Shown here: positions 9,456 to 21,315 of the stretch, piece by piece
Layout of the letters: the number at the start of each line of letters is the position of its first letter
Position numbering within the stretch: the stretch's first letter is position 1
Assembly (NCBI RefSeq): GCF_900156165.1
Contig: NZ_FTMY01000001.1
Location: forward strand, 1 to 64,000
DNA from: Pseudacidovorax sp. RU35E
GTDB lineage: Bacteria > Pseudomonadota > Gammaproteobacteria > Burkholderiales > Burkholderiaceae_C
DNA length: 64,000 bases
Direction of reading: 5' to 3'
Made by a program: the position numbers and the translations under genes
The notes under the pieces: model-generated
What the model saw: only the letters and a program-made list of their open reading frames with translations
What the model was told of the DNA's origin: nothing
Databases searched by the model: none

Positions 9456-9686
9456 TCACGACAGCGGATCCACCTCCACCCACCCCTCGATGCCTTCCAG
9501 CGTGCACACCTTCTGCGCGTCCAGGCGCACCCCTTCGTAGCGGTGCCAGAACACCGGGCGGCCGTGGAGCGTGTGCGTGACGAGCAAGGCACCGTCCGAC
9601 GAGTTCTCGATGCGAAAGCCGTCGAAAGGCAGGCGCTGATCGGTCACCAGCGCGTCGGCCCAGGGAAGGATGGCGTGTGAGGTCAT
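9456..9686 (-). CDS. Small hypothetical protein (76 aa)
   Basis: I do not recognise this protein. It has no signal peptide or membrane helix. It is mixed acidic and hydrophobic with aromatic pairs ([26 protein letters not shown]) and reads like a compact beta-rich cytoplasmic domain. It stands alone, convergent to tctA and divergent from clpS. The third-codon-position GC looks like that of real genes in this window, and the C-terminus is compact, but there is no family evidence. Confidence 0.5.
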   Translation of the reverse strand: MTSHAILPWADALVTDQRLPFDGFRIENSSDGALLVTHTLHGRPVFWHRYEGVRLDAQKVCTLEGIEGWVEVDPLS

Positions 9687-9973
9687 GGCAGGCTCCAGTG
9701 GCGCGTCGCGAGGCTTCGGCTGTGGCGTGCGTCATACCGCGCGGTGCCTCCGCGGGTTGGGCGCCACCCCATTGTTGGGCGGCACGCGGTGGTCTTCCTG
9801 GGCAGCGCAGGGAAGCCGGGAGGCGCGCCCCGGCATCACGTTTTCTCCCGGATCACCTGCTTGGCGGCGCGGAAACCGGCCGCGGCGGCACCTTTTTTGC
9901 GATCAGGTCCACTGCGGCGAGCTTGAATTCCGCCCTCACGCCACGAGTTCCAGTGCTCTATAGAATGAATTTC

Positions 9974-10330
9974 ATGGCCACGAAAAATCCCTCGGCACCG
10001 CCCACGGCGCCGGTTCGCCCCCAGAGGGACGACGGTGGCTCCGTGGTGGCAGAGCGCCGTCCGCAGCGGACGGCGCCCCCCCGGATGTACCAGGTCGTCA
10101 TGCTCAACGACGACTACACCCCGATGGAATTCGTGGTGGTCGTCCTGCAGGAGTTCTTCAACAAGGACCGCGAGACGGCCACCCAGATCATGCTGAAGAT
10201 TCATCTCGACGGTCGTGGCGTGTGCGGGGTCTACCCGCGCGATGTCGCAGCCACCAAGGTCAATCAAGTGATGGAAGCCGCCGTCCAGGCGGGCCACCCG
10301 CTCCAGTGTGTCAGTGAACCGGTTGAATAA
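9974..10330 (+). CDS. clpS: ATP-dependent Clp protease adaptor ClpS
   Basis: N-end rule adaptor that delivers proteins with bulky N-terminal residues to ClpAP. An unstructured N-terminal extension of about 35 residues precedes the core, which shows the ligand-binding signature [15 protein letters not shown] and the second pocket segment [18 protein letters not shown]. It lies 60 bases upstream of clpA, its partner. Starts at 9965 (MNFMATK) and 9974 (MATK) are both possible; neither has a strong ribosome-binding site, and the shorter form matches common homologues. Confidence 0.92.
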   Translation: MATKNPSAPPTAPVRPQRDDGGSVVAERRPQRTAPPRMYQVVMLNDDYTPMEFVVVVLQEFFNKDRETATQIMLKIHLDGRGVCGVYPRDVAATKVNQVMEAAVQAGHPLQCVSEPVE

Positions 10331-10390
10331 ACCGCGATCCGACCCATCTGCAGTCTTCAGAAGTATTCACAGCAAGGCAAAGGAAATCAC

Positions 10391-12712
<2,322 letters not shown>

Positions 12713-12758
12713 TCGCCCCACGCCACCCCGGCGTCCGCCCTCACGGGCGGTGCCGCAC

Positions 12759-12794
12759 AAGGCCGGTAGCATCGCGCTCCCGGCCTTTTTTCTT
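12759..12794 (+). terminator. Terminator after clpA
   Basis: AAGGCCGG pairs with CCGGCCTT across a 13-base loop and is followed by TTTTCTT, about 50 bases after the clpA stop. Confidence 0.75.
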
Positions 12795-12835
12795 GGCCGC
12801 TGCCGGCCGCCGTCGGTGGCGCGCCAAGCCCCTGG

Positions 12836-14287
12836 ATGACCCTGCCCGAGTTCCACCTCAGTCCTGCCTGGACCACCGGCCTGTCGCTCGCCTGGAGCGC
12901 CTACATCGCCGTGCTGTCGGTGTGGATCGTGATGCAGAAGCGCGCACCGGTCTCCACCATGAGCTGGATCCTGTCGCTGGCGCTACTGCCCTACCTGGGC
13001 TTCTTCGTCTATTACTTCCTGGGACCGCAGCGCCTGGCGAAGCAGCGCATCAAGCGGCTGCGCAGCCGGGTGATGACGCAGGCGCCGGCCGACATGGCGT
13101 TGCTGCGCGAGGCGGCCGAGGACGCGCCGCCCGCGCTGCACCAACTGGCCACATTGGGCCTGGCCGCCTGCGGCTTGCCGGTGTCCAGCGCCCGTTCGGT
13201 GCAGTTGCTCTCGGGCGGCGCGGCGACTTTCGACGCCATCTTCGAGACCATCCGCGGCGCGCAGGACCACGTCCACCTCGAGTACTACATCTTCGAGCCC
13301 GACCGCATCGGCACCGCGCTGCGCGACCTGTTGATCGAGCGGGCCCGCACCGGCGTGCAGGTGCGCCTGCTGATCGACGCGCTGGGCGCCAAGCGGGTGG
13401 GGCGGCGCTTTCTTGCGCCGCTGCGCGAGGCAGGTGGGCAGGTCGTGTTCTTTCACGACACGCGCATCGGCCGCCGGCTGCGGCCGGTGACCAACTACCG
13501 CACCCACCGCAAGATCGTGGTCTGCGATGGGGTCGTGGGCTTCACCGGCGGCGTCAACATCACGGACGAAGAAGACCGCCGCACCCGCCCCGACGCCTAC
13601 CACGACGTCCACCTGCGCATCGAGGGCAGCGCCGTGCGCTGGCTGCAGACCACCTTCCTGGAGGACTGGGTCTATGCCACTGGCGAGCCCTTGCACGGCA
13701 TCGGCAGCCTGATGGCGCGGTTGATGCCGCCCGTGGAGGCCGGCCCGGTGGCAGTACAGATCGTCACCAGCGGCCCCGACACCCCCTTGGAGGCCATCCA
13801 CCGCATGCATGTGGAGGCCATCCATGCCGCCACCGAGCGGGCCTGGCTCACCACGCCGTACTTCGTGCCCAGCGAGCCCGCGCTGATGGCGCTGACCAAC
13901 GCCGCCCTGCGCGGCGTGAACGTGCGGGTGCTGGTGCCACGGCGCAGCGATTCGCTGGTGGTGAGCGCCGCCGCCCGCTCTTACTACGACGAGCTGCTTG
14001 CCGCTGGCGTGAAGGTGTGGGAGTACAAGGCCCGCATGCTGCATTCCAAGACGCTGGTGGTCGATGACCACTGCGCCATGATCGGCACTGCCAACTTCGA
14101 CAACCGCAGCTTCCTGCTCAACTTCGAGGTGATGGCGGTGGTCTATGGCCCGGCGCTCGCCGCGCCGCTGGTGGCGCAGTTCGAGACCGACCTGCAGAGC
14201 GCTTCGCCCGTACGCGCCCATCGCCACCGCAGCTTCTGGCTCCGGCTGGGAGAGTCGGTGGCACGGCTCTTCTCGCCGTTGCTGTGA
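12836..14287 (+). CDS. cls: Cardiolipin synthase (phospholipase D superfamily)
   Basis: Condenses phosphatidylglycerol into cardiolipin at the inner membrane. The 483-residue protein has two N-terminal membrane helices (about 13-35 and 43-65) and two HKD catalytic motifs. These are TNYRTHRKIVVCDGVVGFTGG near 222-245 and MLHSKTLVVDDHCAMIGTAN near 400-420, each with HxK(x)4D. Length and order match bacterial ClsA/ClsC-type enzymes. It is transcribed toward sbcB with a 43-base gap. Confidence 0.9.
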   Translation: MTLPEFHLSPAWTTGLSLAWSAYIAVLSVWIVMQKRAPVSTMSWILSLALLPYLGFFVYYFLGPQRLAKQRIKRLRSRVMTQAPADMALLREAAEDAPPALHQLATLGLAACGLPVSSARSVQLLSGGAATFDAIFETIRGAQDHVHLEYYIFEPDRIGTALRDLLIERARTGVQVRLLIDALGAKRVGRRFLAPLREAGGQVVFFHDTRIGRRLRPVTNYRTHRKIVVCDGVVGFTGGVNITDEEDRRTRPDAYHDVHLRIEGSAVRWLQTTFLEDWVYATGEPLHGIGSLMARLMPPVEAGPVAVQIVTSGPDTPLEAIHRMHVEAIHAATERAWLTTPYFVPSEPALMALTNAALRGVNVRVLVPRRSDSLVVSAAARSYYDELLAAGVKVWEYKARMLHSKTLVVDDHCAMIGTANFDNRSFLLNFEVMAVVYGPALAAPLVAQFETDLQSASPVRAHRHRSFWLRLGESVARLFSPLL

Positions 14288-14330
14288 ACCCGCTGGCCGA
14301 CAATGGCCGGCCGCTTTCCGACCCCGACCC

Positions 14331-15776
14331 ATGGCCGACGCTTCCCATACCTTCCTCTGGCACGACTATGAAACCTTCGGCGCCAACCCGCGCCGCGACC
14401 GGCCCTCGCAATTCGCGGCCGTGCGCACCGATGCCGAGCTCAACGAGGTGGGCGAGCCGATCATGCTGTACTGCCAGCCGGCGCCGGACTTCCTGCCCAG
14501 CCCCACGGCCTGCCTGCTGACCGGCATCACGCCCCAGCACTGCCTGGCCGAAGGCGTGCCCGAGCATGAATTCGCCGCCCGCATCGAGGCGGCCTTCTCC
14601 CAGCCACGCACCATCGGCGTGGGCTACAACACCATCCGCTTCGACGACGAGGTCACGCGCTTCATGTTCTGGCGCAACCTGATCGACCCGTATGCCCGCG
14701 AATGGCAGAACGAATGCGGCCGCTGGGACCTGCTCGACGTGGTGCGCCTGACCTACGCCCTGCGTCCCGAGGGCATCGAGTGGCCCAAGCACCCCGACGG
14801 CAAGCCCAGCTTCAAGCTGGAGGACCTGACCCGCGCCAACGGCCTCGCGCATGAGTCGGCCCACGATGCGCTGTCGGACGTGCGCGCCACCATCGCCATG
14901 GCCCGGCTGATCCGCCAGAAGCAGCCGCGCCTCTTCGACTTCGCACTCGCGCTGCGTCGCAAGGAGCGCGTGGCGCAAGAGCTGGGCCTGCCCGCCTCGC
15001 CGCAGACGGCGCGCCCCTTCGTGCACGTGTCGGGCATGTTCGGCACCGAGCGCGGCTGCCTGGCGCTGATGTGGCCGCTGGCCAGCCACCCCACCAACCG
15101 CAACGAGCTGCTGGCGTGGGACCTGTCGCACGACCCGTCGGAGCTGGCCGACCTGGACCTGGAGACGATGCGGCTGCGCCTGTTCACCCGCAGCGCCGAT
15201 CTGCCCGAGGGCGTGGCGCGGCTGCCCATCAAGTCGATCCACCTCAACAAGTCGCCGATGGTCGTGGGCAATCCCAAGATGGTGGAGATGGCCGCCGGCC
15301 GCTGGGGCATCGACCTGGCGCAGGCCGAGCGCCATGCCGTCACTGCCGCCGGCCTGCCCGACCTGAGCGAGCGCTGGCGCGAACTCTTCGACCGTCCCCG
15401 CGGCCCTGCGCTGGATGTGGACGAAGACCTCTATGGCGGCTTCGTCGGGCCGGCCGATCGTCGGCGGCTGAACCAGCTGCGCGCGCTGTCGCCGCAGGAG
15501 CTGGCGCTCGCGCGCTCGGGCTTCGACGATGCGCGCCTGGCCGAACTGGTGCTGCGCTACCGCGCGCGCAACTTTCCAGCCACGCTGAGCCTGGAGGAAG
15601 CCGCCCATTGGGAGGCGCTGCGCACCGCCCGACTGGTGGAAGGCGAGGACGGCTGGCTGAACGTGGACCACTACTTCGCGGAGATCGACACGCTGGCGGA
15701 AAACGCCGATGAACGTGTCGAGGCGTTGCTCGGCGCGCTGTACGACTACGCCGAGGCGGTAATACCGGCCGGATGA
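14331..15776 (+). CDS. sbcB: Exodeoxyribonuclease I
   Basis: 3'-to-5' single-strand DNA exonuclease used in mismatch repair and recombination. The 481-residue protein starts with the DEDD motif I (FLWHDYETFG, D and E near 11-13). It then has GYNTIRFDDEVTRFMFWRN (motif II) and LAHESAHDALSDVRATIAMARLI (motif III, DEDDh type), followed by SH3-like and helical domains. The start at 14331 gives the usual N-terminus. The longer open frame begins inside the cardiolipin synthase gene. Confidence 0.93.
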   Translation: MADASHTFLWHDYETFGANPRRDRPSQFAAVRTDAELNEVGEPIMLYCQPAPDFLPSPTACLLTGITPQHCLAEGVPEHEFAARIEAAFSQPRTIGVGYNTIRFDDEVTRFMFWRNLIDPYAREWQNECGRWDLLDVVRLTYALRPEGIEWPKHPDGKPSFKLEDLTRANGLAHESAHDALSDVRATIAMARLIRQKQPRLFDFALALRRKERVAQELGLPASPQTARPFVHVSGMFGTERGCLALMWPLASHPTNRNELLAWDLSHDPSELADLDLETMRLRLFTRSADLPEGVARLPIKSIHLNKSPMVVGNPKMVEMAAGRWGIDLAQAERHAVTAAGLPDLSERWRELFDRPRGPALDVDEDLYGGFVGPADRRRLNQLRALSPQELALARSGFDDARLAELVLRYRARNFPATLSLEEAAHWEALRTARLVEGEDGWLNVDHYFAEIDTLAENADERVEALLGALYDYAEAVIPAG

Positions 15777-15805
15777 AACACCCTGGGGAAGCCGGCTGAC
15801 ACGGC

Positions 15806-16963
15806 GTGACGCGCTTCCTGTCTAACTTGCGGCCAGCCCAAGCTGGAAACAAAGTTTTGACAATCAATAGTTCGCCATTCGGTCTGGAATTCCCTGCCGC
15901 GGAGGCCGGCCAGGCGTCTTCCGGTGCGGCTGCGCCAGCCGCAGATCCGCCGCGGGCCGTGGACGATGCGGTGTTCCGCCAACTCAGTCGGCCCGCCCGC
16001 GCGCTGGGCGGCGTCGCCACGCTGTGCTGGCTGCTGTCGCTGTGGGCAGCGTGGCCCCACCTGGCGGGTCACGTGCATTCGGTCTGGTCCTGGAGCGTCG
16101 TGCAGGCCGCCGGCCTGGTCCTTTGCTTCATGGCCCGCGATGTGGGCAGCCATGATGGTGGCATGGGCCTGCTGACCGTCGCCATCGCGGCGGGCTGTGC
16201 ATTCCAGCTCGATGTTCTGGGCGGCAGCGAACTCTGGGTGCTGCCGTTGTGCCTCATGCTGTCCCTGGTGCTCGGTCTCGTGCAGGTGCGGTTGCGCAGC
16301 TATCTCTTCTGTAGCTTTGCCGTGTGGTCGGTGCTGGTGCACGGGCTGTCTTTCGGGCTGGATCCGGTCGAGCGCGCGCTGCGGGTCGTCTTGCTGGTCG
16401 GCAGCTTCGTGCTGGCTTTGCTGCTGCACCGGGGCGTGGCGGTGGCGCGCCGGCGCCGGGTTGCCGCCGCCCTGTCGCTGACTGCCATGGCCTATCAGGA
16501 CGCCCTGACCGGCGTGCCGAACCGGCGCGGCTTCGTACGTGCGGCGAGCGAGCGGCTCGGCGGCACCGAGGCGCAGGGCTTCATCGCGCTCGATGTCGAC
16601 GACTTCAAGCGCGTCAACGACTGCCACGGCCACGAAGTGGGCGATCTGCTGCTGCAGGCCGTGGGCCGACTGCTGTCCCGGCTGCCTCCCGGCGTGGTGC
16701 CCGGGCGCACGGGCGGCGAGGAATTCTGTGTGCTGGTCCCGGCCCCGTCGCATGCCGGCCTGTTGACGTATGCCGGCGCCATTGTCGAAGCCGCCCGGCG
16801 CGTGTCGGTGCAGGGGGTGGGCCTCACGCTGAGCGCGGGTGCAGCACGGGTGATGCCCGGCGAGGCGCTGGAGCAGGCGTGGCGGCGTGCGGATGGCGCG
16901 TTGAACGAAGCCAAGCGCACGGGCAAGAACCGCGTGGTCATGGCGCCGGAGGGCGCAACCTGA
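15806..16963 (+). CDS. Membrane diguanylate cyclase (GGEEF), first of a pair
   Basis: Predicted synthesis of cyclic di-GMP. Hydrophobic helices between about 65 and 225 form a membrane sensor that I cannot match to a named MASE domain. The GGDEF domain follows, with the substrate helix LTGVPNRRGF, DVDDFKRVND and the active-site variant GGEEF (303-307). No RxxD inhibitory site precedes the motif, so product feedback through the I-site is not expected. The GTG at 15806 is uncertain; the first 50 residues are low in hydrophobicity and the true start could be a TTG near 15857. Its stop overlaps the next start by one base. Confidence 0.75.
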   Translation: MTRFLSNLRPAQAGNKVLTINSSPFGLEFPAAEAGQASSGAAAPAADPPRAVDDAVFRQLSRPARALGGVATLCWLLSLWAAWPHLAGHVHSVWSWSVVQAAGLVLCFMARDVGSHDGGMGLLTVAIAAGCAFQLDVLGGSELWVLPLCLMLSLVLGLVQVRLRSYLFCSFAVWSVLVHGLSFGLDPVERALRVVLLVGSFVLALLLHRGVAVARRRRVAAALSLTAMAYQDALTGVPNRRGFVRAASERLGGTEAQGFIALDVDDFKRVNDCHGHEVGDLLLQAVGRLLSRLPPGVVPGRTGGEEFCVLVPAPSHAGLLTYAGAIVEAARRVSVQGVGLTLSAGAARVMPGEALEQAWRRADGALNEAKRTGKNRVVMAPEGAT

Positions 16964-18126
16964 TGCGCGCCCAGTTGCAGGCCTACCGGGGCCTGCGCCG
17001 CGGCTGGCGATGGCTCGTGCCCTCGGCCCCCGCGGCGCAGGCGGCGCAACTGCGTGCGGCCGTCTGGCAGGAGGTTCGGCCACTCGCATTGGCCTGCGAG
17101 GGCGCGGGCGTGCTCATCTGGTTGATGACGCTGGGCGTCACGCTGTCGCGCGCGGGCGAGGACCTGATGATGGAGCTGTTGTGCACGGCACTCGCCGCGG
17201 CGGGAATGCTGCTGTCGCTGCAGCGGCGACCCGCCTGGGTGTTGAGCCTGGGCGGTCTGCTGGTCACTGTCTCGCTGGCCCTCTCCTTCCGGCTGATCCT
17301 GGACGGCAGCGCGGCCCAGGCCTTCTGGACGCCGCCCCTCATGATGCTCTTCGGCATGTGCCTGGCGCTGTGCCATGTGAGGCTGCGCGACTTCCTCGTC
17401 GCCATCGCTGCGGTGGGGGCGGTCTTTCTGGACTGGGGGCTGATGCGCAGCGTCCCCGCTGCGCAGCGGCCCGTGCTGACGCTGCTGGGCGGCTGCGCCC
17501 TGCTGATGTGCGTGGTGGCCCACCTGGCGCTGTCGCGCGAGCGGCGCGCTGGCCATCTGCTGCGGCTCCGGCTGGCGGCACTGGCCTACGAGGATCCGCT
17601 CACGGGCCTGCCCAACCGGCGTGCCTTCTTCGAGCGCGCGGCAGCGTCCATCGCCGCGGCGCCGGAGCGCGCATTCAACATCGTGCTGCTGGACGTGGAC
17701 GACTTCAAACGCGTCAACGAGCGCCTGGGTCATGAAGGTGGCGACCGGGCGCTGGTGGCCGTCGCGCATACGCTGCAACGTGTCAGCGCGCCGCACCTGT
17801 GCGCTCGTCTGGGCGGTGAGGAGTTCTGCATCTGGGTCGAGGACCCGGCCGCGTCGCCTGCCGACGTGGCAGCAGCCTGTGTGTCGAGGACGCACCAGCT
17901 GCGGGTGGACGGCATGCGGCTGTCCGTGAGCGCAGGCGTGGCCACCGTCGAGCCGGATGTGCCATTGAACCGCGCGCTCGCGCTGGCGGACGAGGCGCTG
18001 TACCGCGCGAAGAACCAGGGCAAGGACACACACGCCGTGTCGCCGCCGTCGGGCCGGATGCCGCTGAGCACCTCGGTCAGCGAGCGGCGCACCTGGCGGC
18101 CCTGGCACGTGCTGCGGCGCTTCTGA
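16963..18126 (+). CDS. Membrane diguanylate cyclase (GGEEF), second of a pair
   Basis: Paralogue of the preceding gene: 387 residues with five or six helices (about 45-205) and a GGDEF domain with LTGLPNRRAFF, DVDDFKRVNE and active-site GGEEF (284-288). It also lacks the RxxD I-site. The start ATG at 16963 shares its first A with the upstream TGA stop (TGATG), so translation is probably coupled. The two sensor regions are similar in layout but diverged in sequence, suggesting tandem duplication followed by specialisation of the input. Confidence 0.8.
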   Translation: MRAQLQAYRGLRRGWRWLVPSAPAAQAAQLRAAVWQEVRPLALACEGAGVLIWLMTLGVTLSRAGEDLMMELLCTALAAAGMLLSLQRRPAWVLSLGGLLVTVSLALSFRLILDGSAAQAFWTPPLMMLFGMCLALCHVRLRDFLVAIAAVGAVFLDWGLMRSVPAAQRPVLTLLGGCALLMCVVAHLALSRERRAGHLLRLRLAALAYEDPLTGLPNRRAFFERAAASIAAAPERAFNIVLLDVDDFKRVNERLGHEGGDRALVAVAHTLQRVSAPHLCARLGGEEFCIWVEDPAASPADVAAACVSRTHQLRVDGMRLSVSAGVATVEPDVPLNRALALADEALYRAKNQGKDTHAVSPPSGRMPLSTSVSERRTWRPWHVLRRF

Positions 18127-18192
18127 TCGGGGTGGTGGGCGGCGCCATCCTCGCGCCCTGATCTGCCCCGCTGCGCTGCCGTCGGTGCCTGC

Positions 18193-19026
18193 TCATCGGC
18201 CTGCCAGCCGTGCGTCGATGAATCGGTCCACAGCCGCCGTGTAGGCGCTGCCTTCGCCCAGCAGGGCATTGATCTGGCTGTGGGACAGTGGCTGGACCAG
18301 CACGTCGGCCTCGCCGCCCGCTGCCTTCACACGGTCCGCAAAGCGCGAACTCTGGGCGCAGGAATCGTCGCGCCGCTCGCTGGCGCAGACCAGCAGCATC
18401 GGCAGGCTGTCCGGCACCAGGCGCGCCGTGGGTGAGACGGCATGCCAGAGGGCAGGGTCGGCGCCGAAGGCCCGGTCATAGAAGCGCAGGTGCGGGCGCT
18501 GCATCAGGTCTTCGGTGTCCAGGGCAGCGCTGTCGAGCACCACCGTGGCCCGCCAGCGTCGGGCGCCCTCGGCCGTGGCCAGGGCCGGGTCGGCGCTCAG
18601 CAATGCCACCAGATGCGCCCCCGCCGAATGGCCCATCAGCACCAACCGTCCGGGATCGGCGCCCCAGGCCGGCGCCAGGCGCTGCACTTCGGCCAGGGCG
18701 CGGGCCACATCCCTTGCCTGGGTGCGCACGTCCACCGCCGGCACGAGGCGGTAGCCCACGGAGACGAAGACGAAGCCGCGCTCGCGCACCCAGTGCGCCA
18801 CCTTGGCGTCCACCACATTGGCCGCATCGGGGCGGCCGAACATCCAGGCGCCGCCGTGGACCATCACCAGCACCGGCGCGCCCTGCGGCCGGGCGGGCAG
18901 ATAGATGTCCAGTCGCTGCGCCGGGTCGGACCCGTAGACCGCCCGACGGTCGGGCCCCGCGTGGGCCAGGGCTGTACTGGCCAGGAGCAGCAACAGGGCC
19001 GCGAATCGCCCTCGCATCGGGGTCAT
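18193..19026 (-). CDS. Secreted alpha/beta-hydrolase (carboxylesterase type)
   Basis: Predicted exported esterase of the hormone-sensitive-lipase-like alpha/beta-hydrolase fold, 277 residues. The signal peptide runs to about 24 (LLLLASTALAHA). The oxyanion motif HGGAW is near 56 and the nucleophile elbow GHSAGAH near 127. An acid residue (CASERRDD region) and a late histidine (PLSHSQIN) are placed to finish the triad. It overlaps the end of pbpC by four bases (ATGA), so it is translated with it; the link to peptidoglycan work is unproven. A second start, nine bases in, is possible. Confidence 0.8.
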   Translation of the reverse strand: MTPMRGRFAALLLLLASTALAHAGPDRRAVYGSDPAQRLDIYLPARPQGAPVLVMVHGGAWMFGRPDAANVVDAKVAHWVRERGFVFVSVGYRLVPAVDVRTQARDVARALAEVQRLAPAWGADPGRLVLMGHSAGAHLVALLSADPALATAEGARRWRATVVLDSAALDTEDLMQRPHLRFYDRAFGADPALWHAVSPTARLVPDSLPMLLVCASERRDDSCAQSSRFADRVKAAGGEADVLVQPLSHSQINALLGEGSAYTAAVDRFIDARLAGR

Positions 19027-21245
19027 GGATGGGCTCCGCGAGAGGGCGAGCGCTGCGGCGGCCCGCTCACCACGCCCGCGCCGCGCACCTCGATGCGGAT
19101 GCTGTCCAGCACCTGCCCGCGCCCATCGGCCAGTTCCAGCCGATGGCGGCCTGGCCAGGGCAGCCAGTCGGCCGCGGTGCCGCGTGCCAGCGTGCGGCCA
19201 TCCAGCCGCCACTGCACATCGCCGGGCGCGCCGTCGGCGGCCAGGCGCACGCGCTGGTGGCGTGGCGGGATGTCCGGGTCCAGCGCCAGGATGGTGCCGT
19301 CGGCCGGCGCCGTGATGCGCGCGGTCCGGCCGGCGGCTTCGTCGCTCGCCCCGGCCCGGATGGACGAGGGCGTGAACAGCGCCTGCTGCGTGCCGGCCAG
19401 GAACCATTCGCTGCGGGCGGCTTCCAGCGGCGTGCCGCGCTCGCCGCCGTCCGCCGCGGCATAGCGCACGGCCTGCTGCACCACGCCCGGCGGCGGCGCG
19501 GGCGCGCGGCTGGGCTCGCGCTGGTGCAGCTGGCGCATCAGTTCGGCCCACACGGGTGCCGCGCCGCTGGTGCCGCTCACGTCCCACATCGGTGAGCCGT
19601 CGGCATTGCCCACCCACACGCCCACGGTGTAGCGCTGCGACCAGCCGATGGCCCAGTTGTCGCGCATGTCCTTGCTGGTGCCGGTCTTCACCGCCGTCCA
19701 GAAGCGGGTGGCCAGCAGGCTGTCGGGCCCGAAGGTGCGCACGCGCGCGTTCGGGTCCGACAGGATGTCGCCCACGATGAAGGCCGCGCCGGCGTCGAGC
19801 ACCGGCTTCGGCGGCTCTGCGGCGGCACCGGGCAGCAGGCGCGTGGGCGTGTAGCGCCCGCCGTTGGCCAGCATGCGGTAGGCATTGGTCAGGGCCAGCA
19901 GGTTGACCTCGGCGCTGCCCAGGGCGAGGCTGTAGCCGTAGTAGTCGCCGCTCTCGCGCAGGGCCAGGCCGGCGGCCTGCAGGCGGCGCGCGAAGGCGTC
20001 GGGCGAGACCATCACCAGCGTGCGCACCGCCGGCACGTTGAGCGAGGCGGCCAGCGCCGTGCGCGCGGAGACCAGGCCCTTGAAATGCCGGTCGTAGTTC
20101 TGCGGGATGTACAGGCCGCCGGGCGTAACGATCTGCGCGGGCGAATCCTCCAGCAGCGAGGCGGCCGTGAGGCGCCGCTCGGCGATGGCCTGCGCATAGA
20201 GCAGCGGCTTGAGCGTGGAGCCCGGCTGGCGCGGCGCCAGCACGGCATCGACCTCGGCCGCGCGGCTGTGCGCGCCAGAGGACCCGACCCAGGCGAGCAC
20301 GGCGCCGCTGGCGTTGTCCAGCACCACGGCGGCGCCGTCCTGCACGTTGCGGCCGCGCAGTTCGCGCATCTGGCGGTCCAGCGCTTCGACGGCGGCGCGC
20401 TGCAGCGGCGCGCGCAGCGTGGTGCGCAGGGTCGGCGCATCGCCGCTGCGCTGGCGCAGCGCCTGGCGGGCGAAGTGCGGCGCGATGCCCTCGCTGGCGT
20501 CGAAGGCACGGCGCTGCAGCGCGGCCTGGGTGAAGAAGGCCAGGGATTCGCAGTCGGGCGCCGGCGTCGGCTGCATGGCGCGCAGCACCTCGCAGGCGCG
20601 GCGCGCCACCTGAGCGGCCGAGGCATTGGGCGCGCGCACCAGCGCCGCGGCGATGGCGCCTTCGCGCGCGTCCAGGCCATGCGGCGCCTTGGCGAAGAGT
20701 GTGCGCGAGAGGGCGTCGATGCCCACCAGCTCGCCGCGGAAGGGCACGAGGTTGAGGTAGGCCTCCAGGATCTGGTCCTTGCGCCAGTCGCGCTCCAGCT
20801 GGGCGGCGCCAAAGACCTGTTCCACCTTCTGGCCCAGGCTGCGCCCGCTGGCGCCGCGGCGCAGATCCTCGTCGAGCAGGCCGGCCAGCTGCATGGTCAG
20901 TGTGGAGGCGCCGCGGGTGCGCGTGTTCCAGAGGTTGCCCCAGGCGGCGGCCGAAACGGCGCGCCAGTCGACGCCGCTGTGTTCGTAGAAGCGCTGGTCC
21001 TCGCTGTAGACGAGCGCGTTGCGCAGTGCGGGCGACACGTCGGCCAGGCCGATCCACTGGCCGCGGCGGACCGTGGCGTCGGTGCGCACCCGCTGCACCA
21101 GCGCGCCGCCCTGGTCCAGCACCTGCACGTCGGAGGGCCGGAAGTCGCGGCGGACGTCGTCGAAGCGGGGCAGGGCGCGGGCGATGGCGGGCAGCATCAC
21201 GAGCGCGGTGACCAGCAGCAGAGCAGAGGTGCCAAGACGCCTCAT
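19023..21245 (-). CDS. pbpC: Penicillin-binding protein 1C
   Basis: Bifunctional peptidoglycan glycosyltransferase/transpeptidase, 740 residues. A signal anchor lies at 7-25. The glycosyltransferase has EDQRFYEH (catalytic E82) and RGASTLTMQLAGLL. The transpeptidase shows SxxK in PGSTLKPLLY (S343, K346), SLN in AASLNVPAVR and KTGTS near 535. The C-terminal BiPBP_C domain (from about 650, ITAPADGTILALDPD) marks the PBP1C type. The start at 21245 begins at the signal anchor. A 4-base overlap couples it to the downstream esterase. Confidence 0.92.
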   Translation of the reverse strand: MRRLGTSALLLVTALVMLPAIARALPRFDDVRRDFRPSDVQVLDQGGALVQRVRTDATVRRGQWIGLADVSPALRNALVYSEDQRFYEHSGVDWRAVSAAAWGNLWNTRTRGASTLTMQLAGLLDEDLRRGASGRSLGQKVEQVFGAAQLERDWRKDQILEAYLNLVPFRGELVGIDALSRTLFAKAPHGLDAREGAIAAALVRAPNASAAQVARRACEVLRAMQPTPAPDCESLAFFTQAALQRRAFDASEGIAPHFARQALRQRSGDAPTLRTTLRAPLQRAAVEALDRQMRELRGRNVQDGAAVVLDNASGAVLAWVGSSGAHSRAAEVDAVLAPRQPGSTLKPLLYAQAIAERRLTAASLLEDSPAQIVTPGGLYIPQNYDRHFKGLVSARTALAASLNVPAVRTLVMVSPDAFARRLQAAGLALRESGDYYGYSLALGSAEVNLLALTNAYRMLANGGRYTPTRLLPGAAAEPPKPVLDAGAAFIVGDILSDPNARVRTFGPDSLLATRFWTAVKTGTSKDMRDNWAIGWSQRYTVGVWVGNADGSPMWDVSGTSGAAPVWAELMRQLHQREPSRAPAPPPGVVQQAVRYAAADGGERGTPLEAARSEWFLAGTQQALFTPSSIRAGASDEAAGRTARITAPADGTILALDPDIPPRHQRVRLAADGAPGDVQWRLDGRTLARGTAADWLPWPGRHRLELADGRGQVLDSIRIEVRGAGVVSGPPQRSPSRGAHP

Positions 21246-21315
21246 GCGTGTGGATCCAGCATGTCGTGCATGGACCCAGTATCTCAGCGCGGCGAGCTTC
21301 GAATCCCCGCCGCCG

